Source: DYFC01 sp041658585 (lineage in GTDB: Bacteria > Nitrospirota > Thermodesulfovibrionia > Thermodesulfovibrionales > SM23-35). Taken from it: 64,000 nt of DNA. Below the pieces are notes generated by a model, which did not search any database, had not been told where the DNA came from, and worked only from the letters and a program-made list of their open reading frames with translations. How positions within the stretch are numbered: the stretch's first letter is position 1; each line of letters starts with the position of its first letter. The position numbers and the translations under genes were made by a program. Location: assembly GCA_041658585.1 (NCBI GenBank), contig JBAZZX010000012.1, positions 1 to 64,000 on the forward strand, written 5' to 3'. Shown piece after piece: positions 52,435 to 61,267 of this stretch.

Positions 52435-52777
52435 TCGGGACGTTGTTTCTGAAAATGTTTTCCATCAGTGCCGCGTCTCTCCGCCTTCTCGATTGACGTT
52501 ATTATGTTTGATGTATTTACACCTGTTTGTCCAGGAACATTACATAATTAGAACCAACGTCCCCAAAGTCTTTATCGTTATTAAGGAGCCTTTAAAATCG
52601 CGCCTAAAACCTATATGCCGGATTGTTCGGATCAAAGTCTGCTTCTGTGAGTCCGGCATCAAGTGTTATCGCCTCATATCCATAACTCTCTATAAGGGTG
52701 TCATTCCAATCATATATGTGCACTCTGATCGGTAGTTTTGTCTCCACATCAAAGTTCATCAAGGCCCGATAACAGTA
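52435..52777. repeat. 343-bp direct repeat, copy 1
   Basis: Starts TCGGGACGTTGTTTCT and ends at ...GATAACAGTA. A second copy with few differences lies at 54503-54845, and a partial third (53691-53785) matches its CGCCTTCTCGATTGAC...TTTATCG part. It includes the last ~58 codons of the DUF1571-like gene. Confidence 0.8.
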
Positions 52778-53329
52778 ATACCTGTTTGCCTTATTCTTGG
52801 GAAAGACCACCTCAACTTTTTTGGTGGTCCTTCCATATACTCTCTCCTCCCCCTTCTCTCTGAGGTGAATTTCTCGATCACTTACGCCTTTCTCGAAGGT
52901 CCTTCTTATGAGTTTCACAAGGTTTTCAATCCCGGAATGCGTGACAGGATGGCGGTTACCCTTCATAGCTAAAGTGCCTTTGGGATCGATATCCACTGTT
53001 ATTATCCCTGCAAGGCCGCATTCGCGAACCTTAATGAGATTGTCATTATACCCATCGATATAGAGTGATTCACGCCCTTTATAAGGTTCTTTTACCCATT
53101 TCATGTAGACCTTAAAAGGCTTCTTGAATTTAAGAAAAATAGTTTCTTCTTCGGTGAGTTTCTGTTGTATCAGCTCCTGTTTATGAAAAATTGCGGTGTA
53201 GCTGTCGGTTCTTGCCAGCTTTGACTCAGCATGCTTTAGCCAGTTTTCAAGATCCGACTTATCAAAGGCTTCTGCCGCCGAAGAAGAACATATAAGAACA
53301 AGCAAAAAAAAGATGATGCGCTTTATCAT
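52604..53329 (-). CDS. Secreted DUF1571-like protein
   Basis: 241 aa from MIKRII (the frame extends 13 codons more). Signal peptide (RIIFFLLVLICSSSAAEA), then a LolA-like beta domain: DSYTAIFHKQELIQQKLTEEE, IFLKFKKPFKVYMKWVKEPYKGRESLYIDG, and the C-terminal YDWNDTLIESYGYE, typical of DUF1571 family lipoprotein-sorting-like proteins. Function unknown, probably envelope. Intact copy; a truncated duplicate lies at 54672-54974. Confidence 0.75.
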   Translation of the reverse strand: MIKRIIFFLLVLICSSSAAEAFDKSDLENWLKHAESKLARTDSYTAIFHKQELIQQKLTEEETIFLKFKKPFKVYMKWVKEPYKGRESLYIDGYNDNLIKVRECGLAGIITVDIDPKGTLAMKGNRHPVTHSGIENLVKLIRRTFEKGVSDREIHLREKGEERVYGRTTKKVEVVFPKNKANRYYCYRALMNFDVETKLPIRVHIYDWNDTLIESYGYEAITLDAGLTEADFDPNNPAYRF

Positions 53330-53479
53330 AACTTCAGAGACTGCCGGGATAACAAATGTCTGCAACACTTGAAAGTCATGCGGTCCTCCTTCCCTGAAAG
53401 TTGTTTAAAATTACTCTTTTCATGACTACTGCCTTTTTGATAAAGATTATAAGAAGAAGGGGTAGTCAGTCAATATACA

Positions 53480-53671
53480 TCAAAATTCCCGGATAAATTG
53501 TGCAGCCTTAACCGAGGAGAGAATGCTGTAGACTTCAGATATTGAGATGGTTCCGTTCCCCTGCAAGTGCTCAGAACCAGCATATGATGAAAAATGTTGA
53601 ATACCATTGAAACATCTATTGGGAAGTTTTGCAAATAATAAGTCAACTAATTCATCAACGTCCCCGGTGGC
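53480..53671 (-). pseudogene. Gene fragment of unknown family
   Basis: An open frame GDVDELVDLLFAKLPNRCF... ending in AAQFIREF and a TGA has no start codon. Its 5' end (25 bases at 53648-53672) is repeated at 54849-54873, where the frame instead continues upstream as PDWLDEYVWAPANRRFQATGD. The two pieces are parts of one gene broken by rearrangement. Confidence 0.45.
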
Positions 53672-53690
53672 TCGGTGGCTTATGTTGCAC

Positions 53691-53785
53691 GCCTTCTCGA
53701 TTGACCTTATAATGCTTGATGTATCTACACCTGTTTGTCCGGGAACATTGAATAATTAGAACCAATGTACCCAAAGTGTTTATCG
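53691..53785. repeat. Partial third copy of the island repeat
   Basis: Matches GCCTTCTCGATTGAC to TTTATCG of the 52435 and 54503 copies with several differences. No coding content. Confidence 0.65.
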
Positions 53786-53823
53786 AAGATTGTCCAAGAG
53801 CCTGTTTACATCAGAGGGAAAAA

Positions 53824-53859
53824 GAAGAGGGAAGGCCCTAAAAAAGGCCTCCCCTCTTC
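53824..53859 (-). terminator. Rho-independent terminator of the collagen-like gene
   Basis: A 14-bp stem (GAAGAGGGGAGGCC / GGCCTTCCCTCTTC, one mismatch) with an A/T loop, followed on the minus strand by TTCTTTTTCCC. It lies 25 bases after the stop of the lipoprotein gene. Confidence 0.7.
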
Positions 53860-53883
53860 TGAAAAATGTCGCGGGTAAAGAAC

Positions 53884-54144
53884 TTATTTACCTTGTGGTG
53901 CTGCAGGAGCAGGCGCTCCCTGCGTTCCCTGATCGCCCCGTGTTCCCTGTGTTCCCTGATCTCCCTGTGTTCCCTGAGATCCCGGTGCTCCCTGAGATCC
54001 CGGTGCTCCCTGCGTTCCCGGTGTTCCCTGCGCTCCCGGCGCTCCCGCCGGTCCCGGCGTAGGCGCCTGCTGGCAACCGACAGCAAGTGCCAGAGAAAGA
54101 ACCACTATCATTGTAAGCAGTATAGTCCAACATTTCTTCTTCAT
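53884..54144 (-). CDS. Collagen-like lipoprotein
   Basis: 86 aa. Lipoprotein signal (CWTILLTMIVVLSLALAVGC, lipobox AVGC), then about 16 Gly-X-Y triplets such as GPAGAPGAQGTPGTQG, and a short PAPAAPQGK tail. Start at MKKK with GGAGGTG upstream. Collagen-like repeats form trimeric stalks; it probably protrudes from the cell surface. The coding DNA is itself a tandem repeat prone to length change. Confidence 0.8.
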   Translation of the reverse strand: MKKKCWTILLTMIVVLSLALAVGCQQAPTPGPAGAPGAQGTPGTQGAPGSQGAPGSQGTQGDQGTQGTRGDQGTQGAPAPAAPQGK

Positions 54145-54153
54145 TCTAAACAC

Positions 54154-54502
54154 CTCCTTTCATTAGTGAGATTTATAGAAAAAAACTACCTTTACTTCTG
54201 AAAAAAAGATTATAACGTTATCGTTATGCCTGTTAACGCCACCATCACAACAACGAGTACAACTGGAAGAGCAACTTGATAATCCTTTCGTTTCGTGATC
54301 TGACTCCTTATAAGGTCAAGAGCAAGACCACCACTTGTGGTAAGCCGCTCTTTCATTAAGTTATACAGCTATCTAAGGTGATTGTCAATGGGGCATCATT
54401 ATAAAACAATTTTTTTAATTTTTAATACCCCACAGTACTTCAAGGTAAGGGTTGTTTATCCGGCAAAGAAAAGAAGGAGGAGATATTGATGGAAGGGAAA
54501 CA
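54154..54502. other. Spacer with no gene seen
   Basis: Region before the lipoprotein gene and the second repeat copy. It holds the lipoprotein ribosome binding site (54150-54157) and AT-rich DNA; no open frame or RNA structure that I can support. Confidence 0.4.
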
Positions 54503-54845
54503 TCGGGACGTTGTTTCTAATAATGTTTTCCATCAGTGCCGCGTCTCTCCGCCTTCTCGATTGACATTATAATGTTTGATGTATTTACACCTGTTTGTCC
54601 GGGAATATTGCATAATTAGAACCAACGTCCCCAAAGTCTTTATCGTTATTAAGGAGCCTTTAAAATCGCGCCTAAAACCTATATGCCGGATTGTTCGGAT
54701 CAAAGTCTGCTTCTGTGAGTCCGGCATCAAGTGTTGTCGCCTCATATCCATAACTCTCTATAAGGGTGTCATTCCAATCATATATGTGCACTCTGATCGG
54801 TAGTTTTGTCTCCACATCAAAGTTCATCAAGGCCCGATAACAGTA
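54503..54845. repeat. 343-bp direct repeat, copy 2
   Basis: Same length as the 52435-52777 copy and nearly identical. Joined at its right end to unrelated DNA (TCTAATTCATCAACG), whereas copy 1 continues into the intact DUF1571 gene. Confidence 0.8.
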
Positions 54846-54974
54846 GTCTAATTCATCAACGTCCCCGGTGGCTTGAAATCGCCTGTTGGCTGGTGCCCAA
54901 ACATATTCATCTAACCAATCCGGCTTTATTCTTGGGATAAGTTTTAGGGGATGGAGCGTGGCCGGTTTAAACAA
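54672..54974 (-). pseudogene. Chimeric remnant: 3' end of the DUF1571 gene joined to another gene fragment
   Basis: The last 58 codons duplicate the C-terminus of the DUF1571-like protein (YCYRALMNFDVETKLPIRVH onward), while the first ~42 residues (PDWLDEYVWAPANRRFQATGD) belong to the gene whose other part is at 53480-53671. No ribosome binding site; not a functional gene. Confidence 0.65.
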
Positions 54975-55009
54975 AATATCGGAGTAAAAGGCAAGAGAAT
55001 GCTTTTCTT

Positions 55010-55423
55010 TTAATAAGATATATACCTGAAATCCAATACTTCTTTTATCAGCTTAAAATCCTTCTCATTTCTTGTAATCAAAACCGCTCCGGCGTCTCTT
55101 GCGGATGCGGCTATGAGAATGTCTGCAAGAAGACCTTTGATTCTCAATGGGTCGATTTTCTTGTCTTTTCTCAGTCTCATCATTACGTTACCCGCAACGT
55201 ACCATTGCCTTTCGGTTACAGTTATAACAGTAAAATTATTTTTTATCTGTTCAACAAGTTTTTGTTCATTTGAAGTGTACGCTCCTGAAAGAAGTTCCAT
55301 TAATACTACGGAACTGAAAGTAATATGATAGTATCTATTTAAATTTAAAAAGGTATCATAAACAGTGCCTTTTCTGGAATGTTCTATAAGAAAAGAGGTG
55401 TCGGGAACGGCCTTCTGTCTCAA
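55010..55423 (-). CDS. vapC: PIN-domain toxin (VapC-type)
   Basis: 137 aa. PDTSFLIEHSRKG (first Asp), SSVVLMELLSGAY (Glu), DILIAASARDAGAVLITRNEKDF (Asp pair): a full PIN acid set. Cleaves RNA by family analogy. Overlaps the antitoxin by four bases. Confidence 0.88.
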   Translation of the reverse strand: MRQKAVPDTSFLIEHSRKGTVYDTFLNLNRYYHITFSSVVLMELLSGAYTSNEQKLVEQIKNNFTVITVTERQWYVAGNVMMRLRKDKKIDPLRIKGLLADILIAASARDAGAVLITRNEKDFKLIKEVLDFRYISY

Positions 55424-55617
55424 TCAAGCCCCTCAAATTTAAAATTGCCCTTTGTCTGCTCAATAAATTTTCTTATTTTTTCCTGATATATCACATCAAA
55501 AAGGGCGGATTCTATTGTCTCTGTTTCGGTCTTTGCTCCTAATATTTTCTGTGCATTTTTAATTAAAGTTTCATCGAGCCGGAAATGTTTTGCGACTTTT
55601 TTTGCTACAGTCTGCAT
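55420..55617 (-). CDS. vapB: VapB-type antitoxin
   Basis: 65 aa: AKKVAKHFRLDETLIKNAQKILGAKTETETIESAL, a ribbon-helix-helix N-terminus, then a short toxin-binding tail. AAGGAGATCAC is the ribosome binding site. Together with VapC a type II pair. Confidence 0.82.
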   Translation of the reverse strand: MQTVAKKVAKHFRLDETLIKNAQKILGAKTETETIESALFDVIYQEKIRKFIEQTKGNFKFEGLD

Positions 55618-55750
55618 GTGATCTCCTTTCTTGTTGTGTATACATAATGAAATATTATGGCTACAATGTCAAGAGATATAACGAACAGGGATAATTCTAT
55701 GCCTTTAGTTGCGATTAAGAGAAATATGTCAACTTGGTAAACAATGTTTG

Positions 55751-56125
55751 TTACTGAGACAACAATTCAGTATCATCGTGAGAGTAAGCGGGACAGGAAC
55801 AGCATAATATACTTAGAGGGATTTCACCGGTGTTTCTTATTTTGTGACTTGTACCCGGAGGGATACAGATAGTGTCACCTATCTTGACCTCAAATTGTTC
55901 GTTGCCGAGGGACATTACTCCATGCCCCCCGGTTATATGATAGATTTCCTCACTCTGCAAATGCCTGTGGAGAATTGTTTCAACGCCAACCTTTACAATA
56001 GCCTCTGCCAAACTCTGCCTGATATTACCGTGAACATCCGGATGTATCAGCTCACGGATTTCCGATCCATCTTTAGTTATGTAGGACTTAATATTATTGT
56101 ATGTGGTTTTTATTGCCGTCTGCAT
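55751..56125 (-). CDS. Cupin-fold protein
   Basis: 124 aa from MQTAIKTTYNNIK (AGGAGGCATT upstream; the frame starts 10 codons earlier). Two cupin motifs: HRHLQSEEIYHITGGHGVMSLG and GDTICIPPGTSHKIRNTG, with the metal His/Glu residues, ending in CCSCPAYSHDDTEL. Small-molecule binding or isomerase role unknown. Stands alone between two toxin-antitoxin pairs. Confidence 0.82.
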   Translation of the reverse strand: MQTAIKTTYNNIKSYITKDGSEIRELIHPDVHGNIRQSLAEAIVKVGVETILHRHLQSEEIYHITGGHGVMSLGNEQFEVKIGDTICIPPGTSHKIRNTGEIPLSILCCSCPAYSHDDTELLSQ

Positions 56126-56172
56126 AATGCCTCCTTGAACTGACTCAACCCACAACTCAGAGGAGAGCTATA

Positions 56173-56454
56173 TCAGACACCGATGCGGTTTTTCATTCGA
56201 TTATAGATCTCCTTCCGGTGGCCGATACCAAGAACTATGATCAGCGACCGGTCGAATTCAAAAATGACACGGTAGTCGCCGACGCGGAGCTTCCAATATC
56301 CCTTCAGCGTCCTCCTTAAAGGCAAGGCATACTGTTCAGGATACATGGTGAGTTTTGTTTCGATGGCACTCTTTACCCGCGCCTTCATAGCAGCCGGCAA
56401 CGCCGGGATATCCTTTTTCACTACTTCCTTGTGATAGCTGATAGTAAACGGCAA
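56173..56454 (-). CDS. RelE/ParE-family toxin
   Basis: 93 aa from a TTG with GGAG upstream (the frame runs to 56523 over the antitoxin). Pattern FTISYHKEVVKKDIPALPAAMKARVKSAIETKL, then WKLRVGDYRVIFEFDRSLIIVLGIGHRKEIY. Overlaps the end of its antitoxin region by translational coupling. Confidence 0.83.
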   Translation of the reverse strand: MPFTISYHKEVVKKDIPALPAAMKARVKSAIETKLTMYPEQYALPLRRTLKGYWKLRVGDYRVIFEFDRSLIIVLGIGHRKEIYNRMKNRIGV

Positions 56455-56455
56455 T

Positions 56456-56683
56456 TCAACTCCAGGCCTTTTTATGAGAAATAAGCTCGGACTTCTTAAG
56501 AGATTTTTTCCTCTCATCTGCAAGCGTAACCAAAGCTATGTCCTCCTGAATCTCCAGTGCATCCTCGATGAGATCTTCGACAACAGAAGACATCGAAAGA
56601 CCTCTTGCTTCTGAAAGGGTCTGCACATCGGCATAAATACGCGGAGTCAAAACGACATTTATGCGGGGTTTTTTCGTTGGCAT
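56456..56683 (-). CDS. CopG-like antitoxin
   Basis: 75 aa from MPTKKPRINVVLTPRIYADVQTLSEARGLSMSSVVEDLIEDALEI, a ribbon-helix-helix DNA-binding domain. GAAAGGAGGTATTT gives the ribosome binding site. Autoregulatory partner of the RelE toxin that follows. Confidence 0.82.
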   Translation of the reverse strand: MPTKKPRINVVLTPRIYADVQTLSEARGLSMSSVVEDLIEDALEIQEDIALVTLADERKKSLKKSELISHKKAWS

Positions 56684-56958
56684 AAATACCTCCTTTCTCT
56701 TTTTATAGTGTAACACAAATAGCACACTACGCAAAAGTTGGGGAAAGATATTGGCTCGAAGGGATGGGAGAAAGAATCAAAATCAATAATGTCAATGATC
56801 AAGGGCAGACCCCAAGGACGCTCGGATTTCCGAGCCACTATCTTATGAGAACTACGACCGGCTATGAGGAAGTAAGCGGTTAAATCAAACTACCGTGGTA
56901 CTGCGGGAATAACAACTCAGATGGAAACAGCAGATTATCCTTTTTGGGGCACTTTCCA

Positions 56959-57153
56959 TTATCGCCTACACTTTCCAATTGTTTCAGAAAAATCCACATA
57001 AAACTCTCCATAGGAATCATAGGCGGAATATTCACGGTCGGTATTGTCATCAACGTATTGAGAAGAATGAGCTATGATATAAGCTTCATTGTCTTCGTAT
57101 CCCGCTTCTTTGGCGAGAGCATAAACCATATCATAATGAAAATCTTTTTGCAT
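56959..57153 (-). pseudogene. N-terminal fragment of a DUF6765-like protein
   Basis: 64 residues: MQKDFHYDMVYALAKEAGYEDNEAYIIAHSSQYVDDNTD match the start of a family of ~400-aa proteins in which HYD and AYxxQYVDD are conserved; the frame then ends in unrelated codons. AGGAGGGATT precedes the ATG. Truncated by the island boundary or by rearrangement next to the NTPase gene. Confidence 0.55.
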
Positions 57154-57226
57154 AATCCCTCCTATAAAAACGTTTTAAAAGATTTCCAAGCTTTTTTTTG
57201 AACATTAAGAAAACATTGTTTATTAG

Positions 57227-60200
57227 CTATCTAAAAACCTCGTCTAAGCGCCATACAAGCCTAAGGGTATCAGGCCATCCAGCCTCTGCGAAAATATCCA
57301 ATAAATTTAAAAGATCCTCGAGAGATTCACCATCACGTACTTCACTCCTATAGTCAGCAAGAATGGCCTCAACTAACTTAACTACTTCACCAACAGCAAG
57401 CGAATCAAGATAGTACCCATATGGTTTGCTTGATTCAGCAACTCCTGCTGCCATATGCAGAACTCCCTTTGGGTCATATTTCAGAACACCATTAAGGAGT
57501 TCCATAAAATGATGGGCTGTTGAAGCAAACATTATTCCATTTTCTTTATCTAATGCAAATACCAATACTTTTTCAAGCAACACCTTAACTTCAAAATAAA
57601 AATTCTTCCTCTGTGTCTCTCCAGTCTGTTCTTTTGCCCCGCTATTTTGCTTATTCCTAACATCAGCAGCAAAGTAGAGACGCATTGTTATTTCATCAAT
57701 AACACCATATACTTCTCTTAGTTTTGAATATGTTTCTTCGTTCCAGTTCTCAGTGGGAATAGAACGCAGCTGCTTAATACCTTTCTCAGATGCGTCAATA
57801 GCTTTCGCCAACCAATCAATTGCCCTCTTAGCAATTTCACGTTCTTCGGAAAAATCAAGTTTTAGAGGTGTTATATAGGTTAATGCATCAAAAGTTGCGC
57901 GTTTAAGAGACTTACAGAAGCGGATTGGTTCTAATAAAAGTATATCGGCTGTTTTGGTAGCCCATGCATTTTCTTGGACGAGAACAAGCCACATCAAAAG
58001 ATATACAAAAGAGTCTAATAGCTCAGAATCATTATTGTGGGATAACACTCTCATGGCAAATTTCTCAAGTATCCTTACTGATTTGTCTACGTGCGCTGCA
58101 ATAACCTGACTCAACGTATGGCAAAGTGCATTCTGGACTACTCGATTAGTTTCATATTCAGCAACATCATGTGCCAAATCCCAGAAAACATCAGGTGCTT
58201 TGGACATAAGGCGCCAAAGCTCCATTGTTACAAGAAAACGAACCGATGGCACTCTGTCATGTACAAGTTGCTTTATTGCTTTTAAGATTTCTGCATCAGC
58301 TTTGCGGATTGCCAACCATGGTAACCCCTGCGCAGCTTCATTGCGTGGAGCAGGAGACCAATGCGGTGAATTGTATTTTGAATCATATTCAGGATCGGGT
58401 TTTGGTAATTCATGTTTAGAGCAAAATAAAAGCACTTCTCGACAAAATTGAAACTCATCGCTTTCCGGGTCGGTAGTCCCTCGGCTCATCGTTTCCATAC
58501 AAGATGCAAGCTTTGTCAAAGCTGAATTTAGAACCGCATTATCTGCGGATTTATTACGGTTAATTGCATCGTATACCTCTTTTGCAATTTTCAAAAGTGA
58601 TTGATTTGCATCTGGCGTGGGTATTTTGTTTTGCCACTCTGATTTAAACTTATCTAAAGATGGAAAATACCTTTGTAATTCTTGATTTTCTGGTTGTTCG
58701 AGGTCTGCGCCTTGCTCTTTGAGCCAGTCTTCTGTTGTGTAAGGTTTAGATTCCATAGAGAATTTTGCTACAGGTTCATTTGAAGGAATCTTATTGGACT
58801 TTTCCATTTCTTCGCGAATTTTTATTGCATGCTCAGTTTTTAGAAGTCCAGCAGGGATTCGTGCTAAAAGACGATTTCTTCGATGTTCCATATACTCACG
58901 ATCAATCTTAGAATCACTCGCAGGAATGGACATAATTGATTTTTCAACTTGGAGTTGTTGTTCTTCCGAAAATTCAGATGTAGCAGCTTCTAAGAACACT
59001 CCAAGTTCCCGAACCGTCTCTTCGCCCATTTGAATAGGTTGTGCGATAGAGAGTTCATAAAGACGTTGAGCAAAAACTTTTGGATTTCGAGCTGCTGTTT
59101 CTAAGAGTCTTCTCCAAAAAAAAGCCACCTTAACGTTAGCAATAAAAACATCCAATAACGTATCCAGCTCTGAAAGCCTTGCCTCTGAAGAAGCCAATTC
59201 CGTAATAAACATATATAACTCATTTGCCATTTTTATTGGCTCATCATTATATTCCATCTCATCCCAAATGAAACTGCTGTCTGGTAAATAATGAGATGTT
59301 TTGCCTCGAAATTGAAATTTCTCTGTCAGGTCTTTAAGCTCGACGCCTTCTTTAAGATATCCCAGTATATGATCGGCGATGATGAAATTGTTTAAACATT
59401 CAATAATGGCCATTGTTGCTAACACAGGCGCTGTACGAAGAAAGATAGGGAAATCTTGAATAAGTTTATATTGGCACATATGATAGTCTTGATAACGTGT
59501 GCTTGTAAGAGACATAACGATCCCGCCCATATGAGTTTTTTCTTGACTGGTTTCATTGTGGCTAAATACTGTGAGATATATTAAAGCAACAAATTCTGCA
59601 TCGTATGGCCATATGTTTTCTATATTATCAGTCAATTGATAAAGGAACTTAATAGGAAAATTATCTTCTCTAATCAAACTTAGTACTTTCTCCAAAAGCA
59701 ATCTTGATTCTTGCGGTTCAGTATTGAAAGTTTTTGCCACCAAAGGAACAGCCCAGTTTGCGCCAAGATTGTCAAGCCAAGCATCTCGGGTTTCCCCCCG
59801 TTCTTTCCAAATCCATTTGAGAAGATGTCGGCTGATACTCCCACAGGCTTGTTTAAGTTCTGCATTTTCCTTTGTTTTATCAAAAATATCTGACGTTACT
59901 ACAGCAAAATCCCAAGCGAAATCTCGGTGCAAGTATTCGACAGCCTTGTCTAAAAAATGTATCCACAATTCATTCCGTTCAATTTGCAATGCACGAAGAG
60001 CCTGAAGAAGGCGTAACATAGCGATATTGGCAATTGATGTTGCTTGTTTCAGTGAATCGAGTAGAGGAGTCAGTTGTTCAAGCTTTCTTCCTTCATTTAC
60101 AAGAACACTCGTCGGTAACAATCGTGCAAATAAACGTAAATGAATATCAGTTTTTGGCAGGATATGCCAGAATGCCTTCCAAAATAAATCTGGAGTACTA

Positions 60201-61264
60201 TGCCACAACCGAGTGAAATAGTAATTTAAGCTAGGATGGAGAAATAAAGGTCGTGAAAGATCCTTTGTGATAAACTCGACGCATTTAACAGGGTCATCCT
60301 CAATTAATAAGACACTGACCGCATAGTCAAACAATATATTATGAGAAAAAACTACTCTCTGAGCTGTCGTAGAAACGTTAAATAATATTTCAGCACTTAA
60401 CAGGGAATCCCATAAACCACTGCCCTCAATAACATTAACTTCATCTTTACGCACTGACAACGAACGTTGTGCTACCATTGCCTGCGTTACTTTTGAAAGA
60501 AACCCTCTCTTGTCATCACCAGTAGGTCCGTCAGTTACTCGCTGTTTCCAAAATAGTCCTAACAATTGAACTTCAGAACTAATAGAACTTAACTCAGGCA
60601 TATTAGGATTAATTGCTAAAAGTTTTTCAAGCAGCCATAAATTGAAGGGTATTACTAAAAGTTCTTTAAAATCCATAGAGGCACGCTCATATATAGGTTG
60701 AAGAGGTGGAATATCCTTAAAGGCTTCTTTTATTTCATCTTTTGAAAGCATCGGGACGCCGAAATGGCGACAGTGTATTCCTGGTATTAGAAATTTATTT
60801 TCTGGACTATCATCGGGAGAAGAAGGGAAGATATCGAGCAAATCTTCTGACTTTCTTGCATCATAAGTGCGCACACTGACGATAATATTCCAAAGTCCAC
60901 GCAATTCATTCTTGATTCGTTGGATTAAGCTTAAATAAAACTTTTGGGCAATGTCAGAACGAGCTGCGTCGAATGCATCTATTACCACAATTCCAACATT
61001 TTTATCATCTGCAACTTTCTGACTTCTTAAATAGGCAATAAAATCCCCTCTGATCCCAAGTTCCGCTTTAAGGGCAGCTTCTGTCTCAACTCCCAATTTA
61101 TCTATAGGAAGATATAAGCAGGGTTTATTATTTTCTATGAGACTGGTCGAAAGTTTTTTGAGCAGATATGTCTTACCAACTCCTGGAGGTCCTATAATGA
61201 CACCATTTCCCATAAATGCGAACTCTTGTAAATTCTTAAACAAGTTATCTCGATATATTCGCAT
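57227..61264 (-). CDS. Large P-loop NTPase (STAND-like) with helical-repeat C-terminus
   Basis: 1345 aa. N-terminal NTPase: Walker A GPPGVGKT (residues 25-32), Walker B GIVVIDAFDA (91-100), sensor IIVSVRTYDA (127-136), then a helical winged region. The long remainder (about 330-1345) is all-helical with HEAT-like pairs (for example SVRFLVTMELWRLMSKAPDVFWDLAHDVAEY). No nuclease or SIR2 domain in this chain. It starts three bases after the SIR2-like gene ends, so the two are an operon. By analogy to AVAST/Avs and other STAND proteins the repeats would sense a phage product and the NTPase relay it to the SIR2 effector. AT-richer than core genes. The pairing of separate SIR2 and NTPase genes is unlike the fused Avs5 protein. 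Confidence 0.85.
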   Translation of the reverse strand: MRIYRDNLFKNLQEFAFMGNGVIIGPPGVGKTYLLKKLSTSLIENNKPCLYLPIDKLGVETEAALKAELGIRGDFIAYLRSQKVADDKNVGIVVIDAFDAARSDIAQKFYLSLIQRIKNELRGLWNIIVSVRTYDARKSEDLLDIFPSSPDDSPENKFLIPGIHCRHFGVPMLSKDEIKEAFKDIPPLQPIYERASMDFKELLVIPFNLWLLEKLLAINPNMPELSSISSEVQLLGLFWKQRVTDGPTGDDKRGFLSKVTQAMVAQRSLSVRKDEVNVIEGSGLWDSLLSAEILFNVSTTAQRVVFSHNILFDYAVSVLLIEDDPVKCVEFITKDLSRPLFLHPSLNYYFTRLWHSTPDLFWKAFWHILPKTDIHLRLFARLLPTSVLVNEGRKLEQLTPLLDSLKQATSIANIAMLRLLQALRALQIERNELWIHFLDKAVEYLHRDFAWDFAVVTSDIFDKTKENAELKQACGSISRHLLKWIWKERGETRDAWLDNLGANWAVPLVAKTFNTEPQESRLLLEKVLSLIREDNFPIKFLYQLTDNIENIWPYDAEFVALIYLTVFSHNETSQEKTHMGGIVMSLTSTRYQDYHMCQYKLIQDFPIFLRTAPVLATMAIIECLNNFIIADHILGYLKEGVELKDLTEKFQFRGKTSHYLPDSSFIWDEMEYNDEPIKMANELYMFITELASSEARLSELDTLLDVFIANVKVAFFWRRLLETAARNPKVFAQRLYELSIAQPIQMGEETVRELGVFLEAATSEFSEEQQLQVEKSIMSIPASDSKIDREYMEHRRNRLLARIPAGLLKTEHAIKIREEMEKSNKIPSNEPVAKFSMESKPYTTEDWLKEQGADLEQPENQELQRYFPSLDKFKSEWQNKIPTPDANQSLLKIAKEVYDAINRNKSADNAVLNSALTKLASCMETMSRGTTDPESDEFQFCREVLLFCSKHELPKPDPEYDSKYNSPHWSPAPRNEAAQGLPWLAIRKADAEILKAIKQLVHDRVPSVRFLVTMELWRLMSKAPDVFWDLAHDVAEYETNRVVQNALCHTLSQVIAAHVDKSVRILEKFAMRVLSHNNDSELLDSFVYLLMWLVLVQENAWATKTADILLLEPIRFCKSLKRATFDALTYITPLKLDFSEEREIAKRAIDWLAKAIDASEKGIKQLRSIPTENWNEETYSKLREVYGVIDEITMRLYFAADVRNKQNSGAKEQTGETQRKNFYFEVKVLLEKVLVFALDKENGIMFASTAHHFMELLNGVLKYDPKGVLHMAAGVAESSKPYGYYLDSLAVGEVVKLVEAILADYRSEVRDGESLEDLLNLLDIFAEAGWPDTLRLVWRLDEVFR

Positions 61265-61267
61265 ATA

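Noticed and set aside
52493..52735. Repeated 75-80 aa plus-strand frames (also at 54576-54803)
   Set aside because: They are antisense to the DUF1571 C-terminus and repeat only because the DNA is duplicated.
53790..54201. Plus-strand frames rich in Ser/Arg/Pro opposite the collagen-like gene
   Set aside because: They are mirror frames of the Gly-X-Y repeat; the minus strand has the signal peptide, lipobox, ribosome binding site and terminator.
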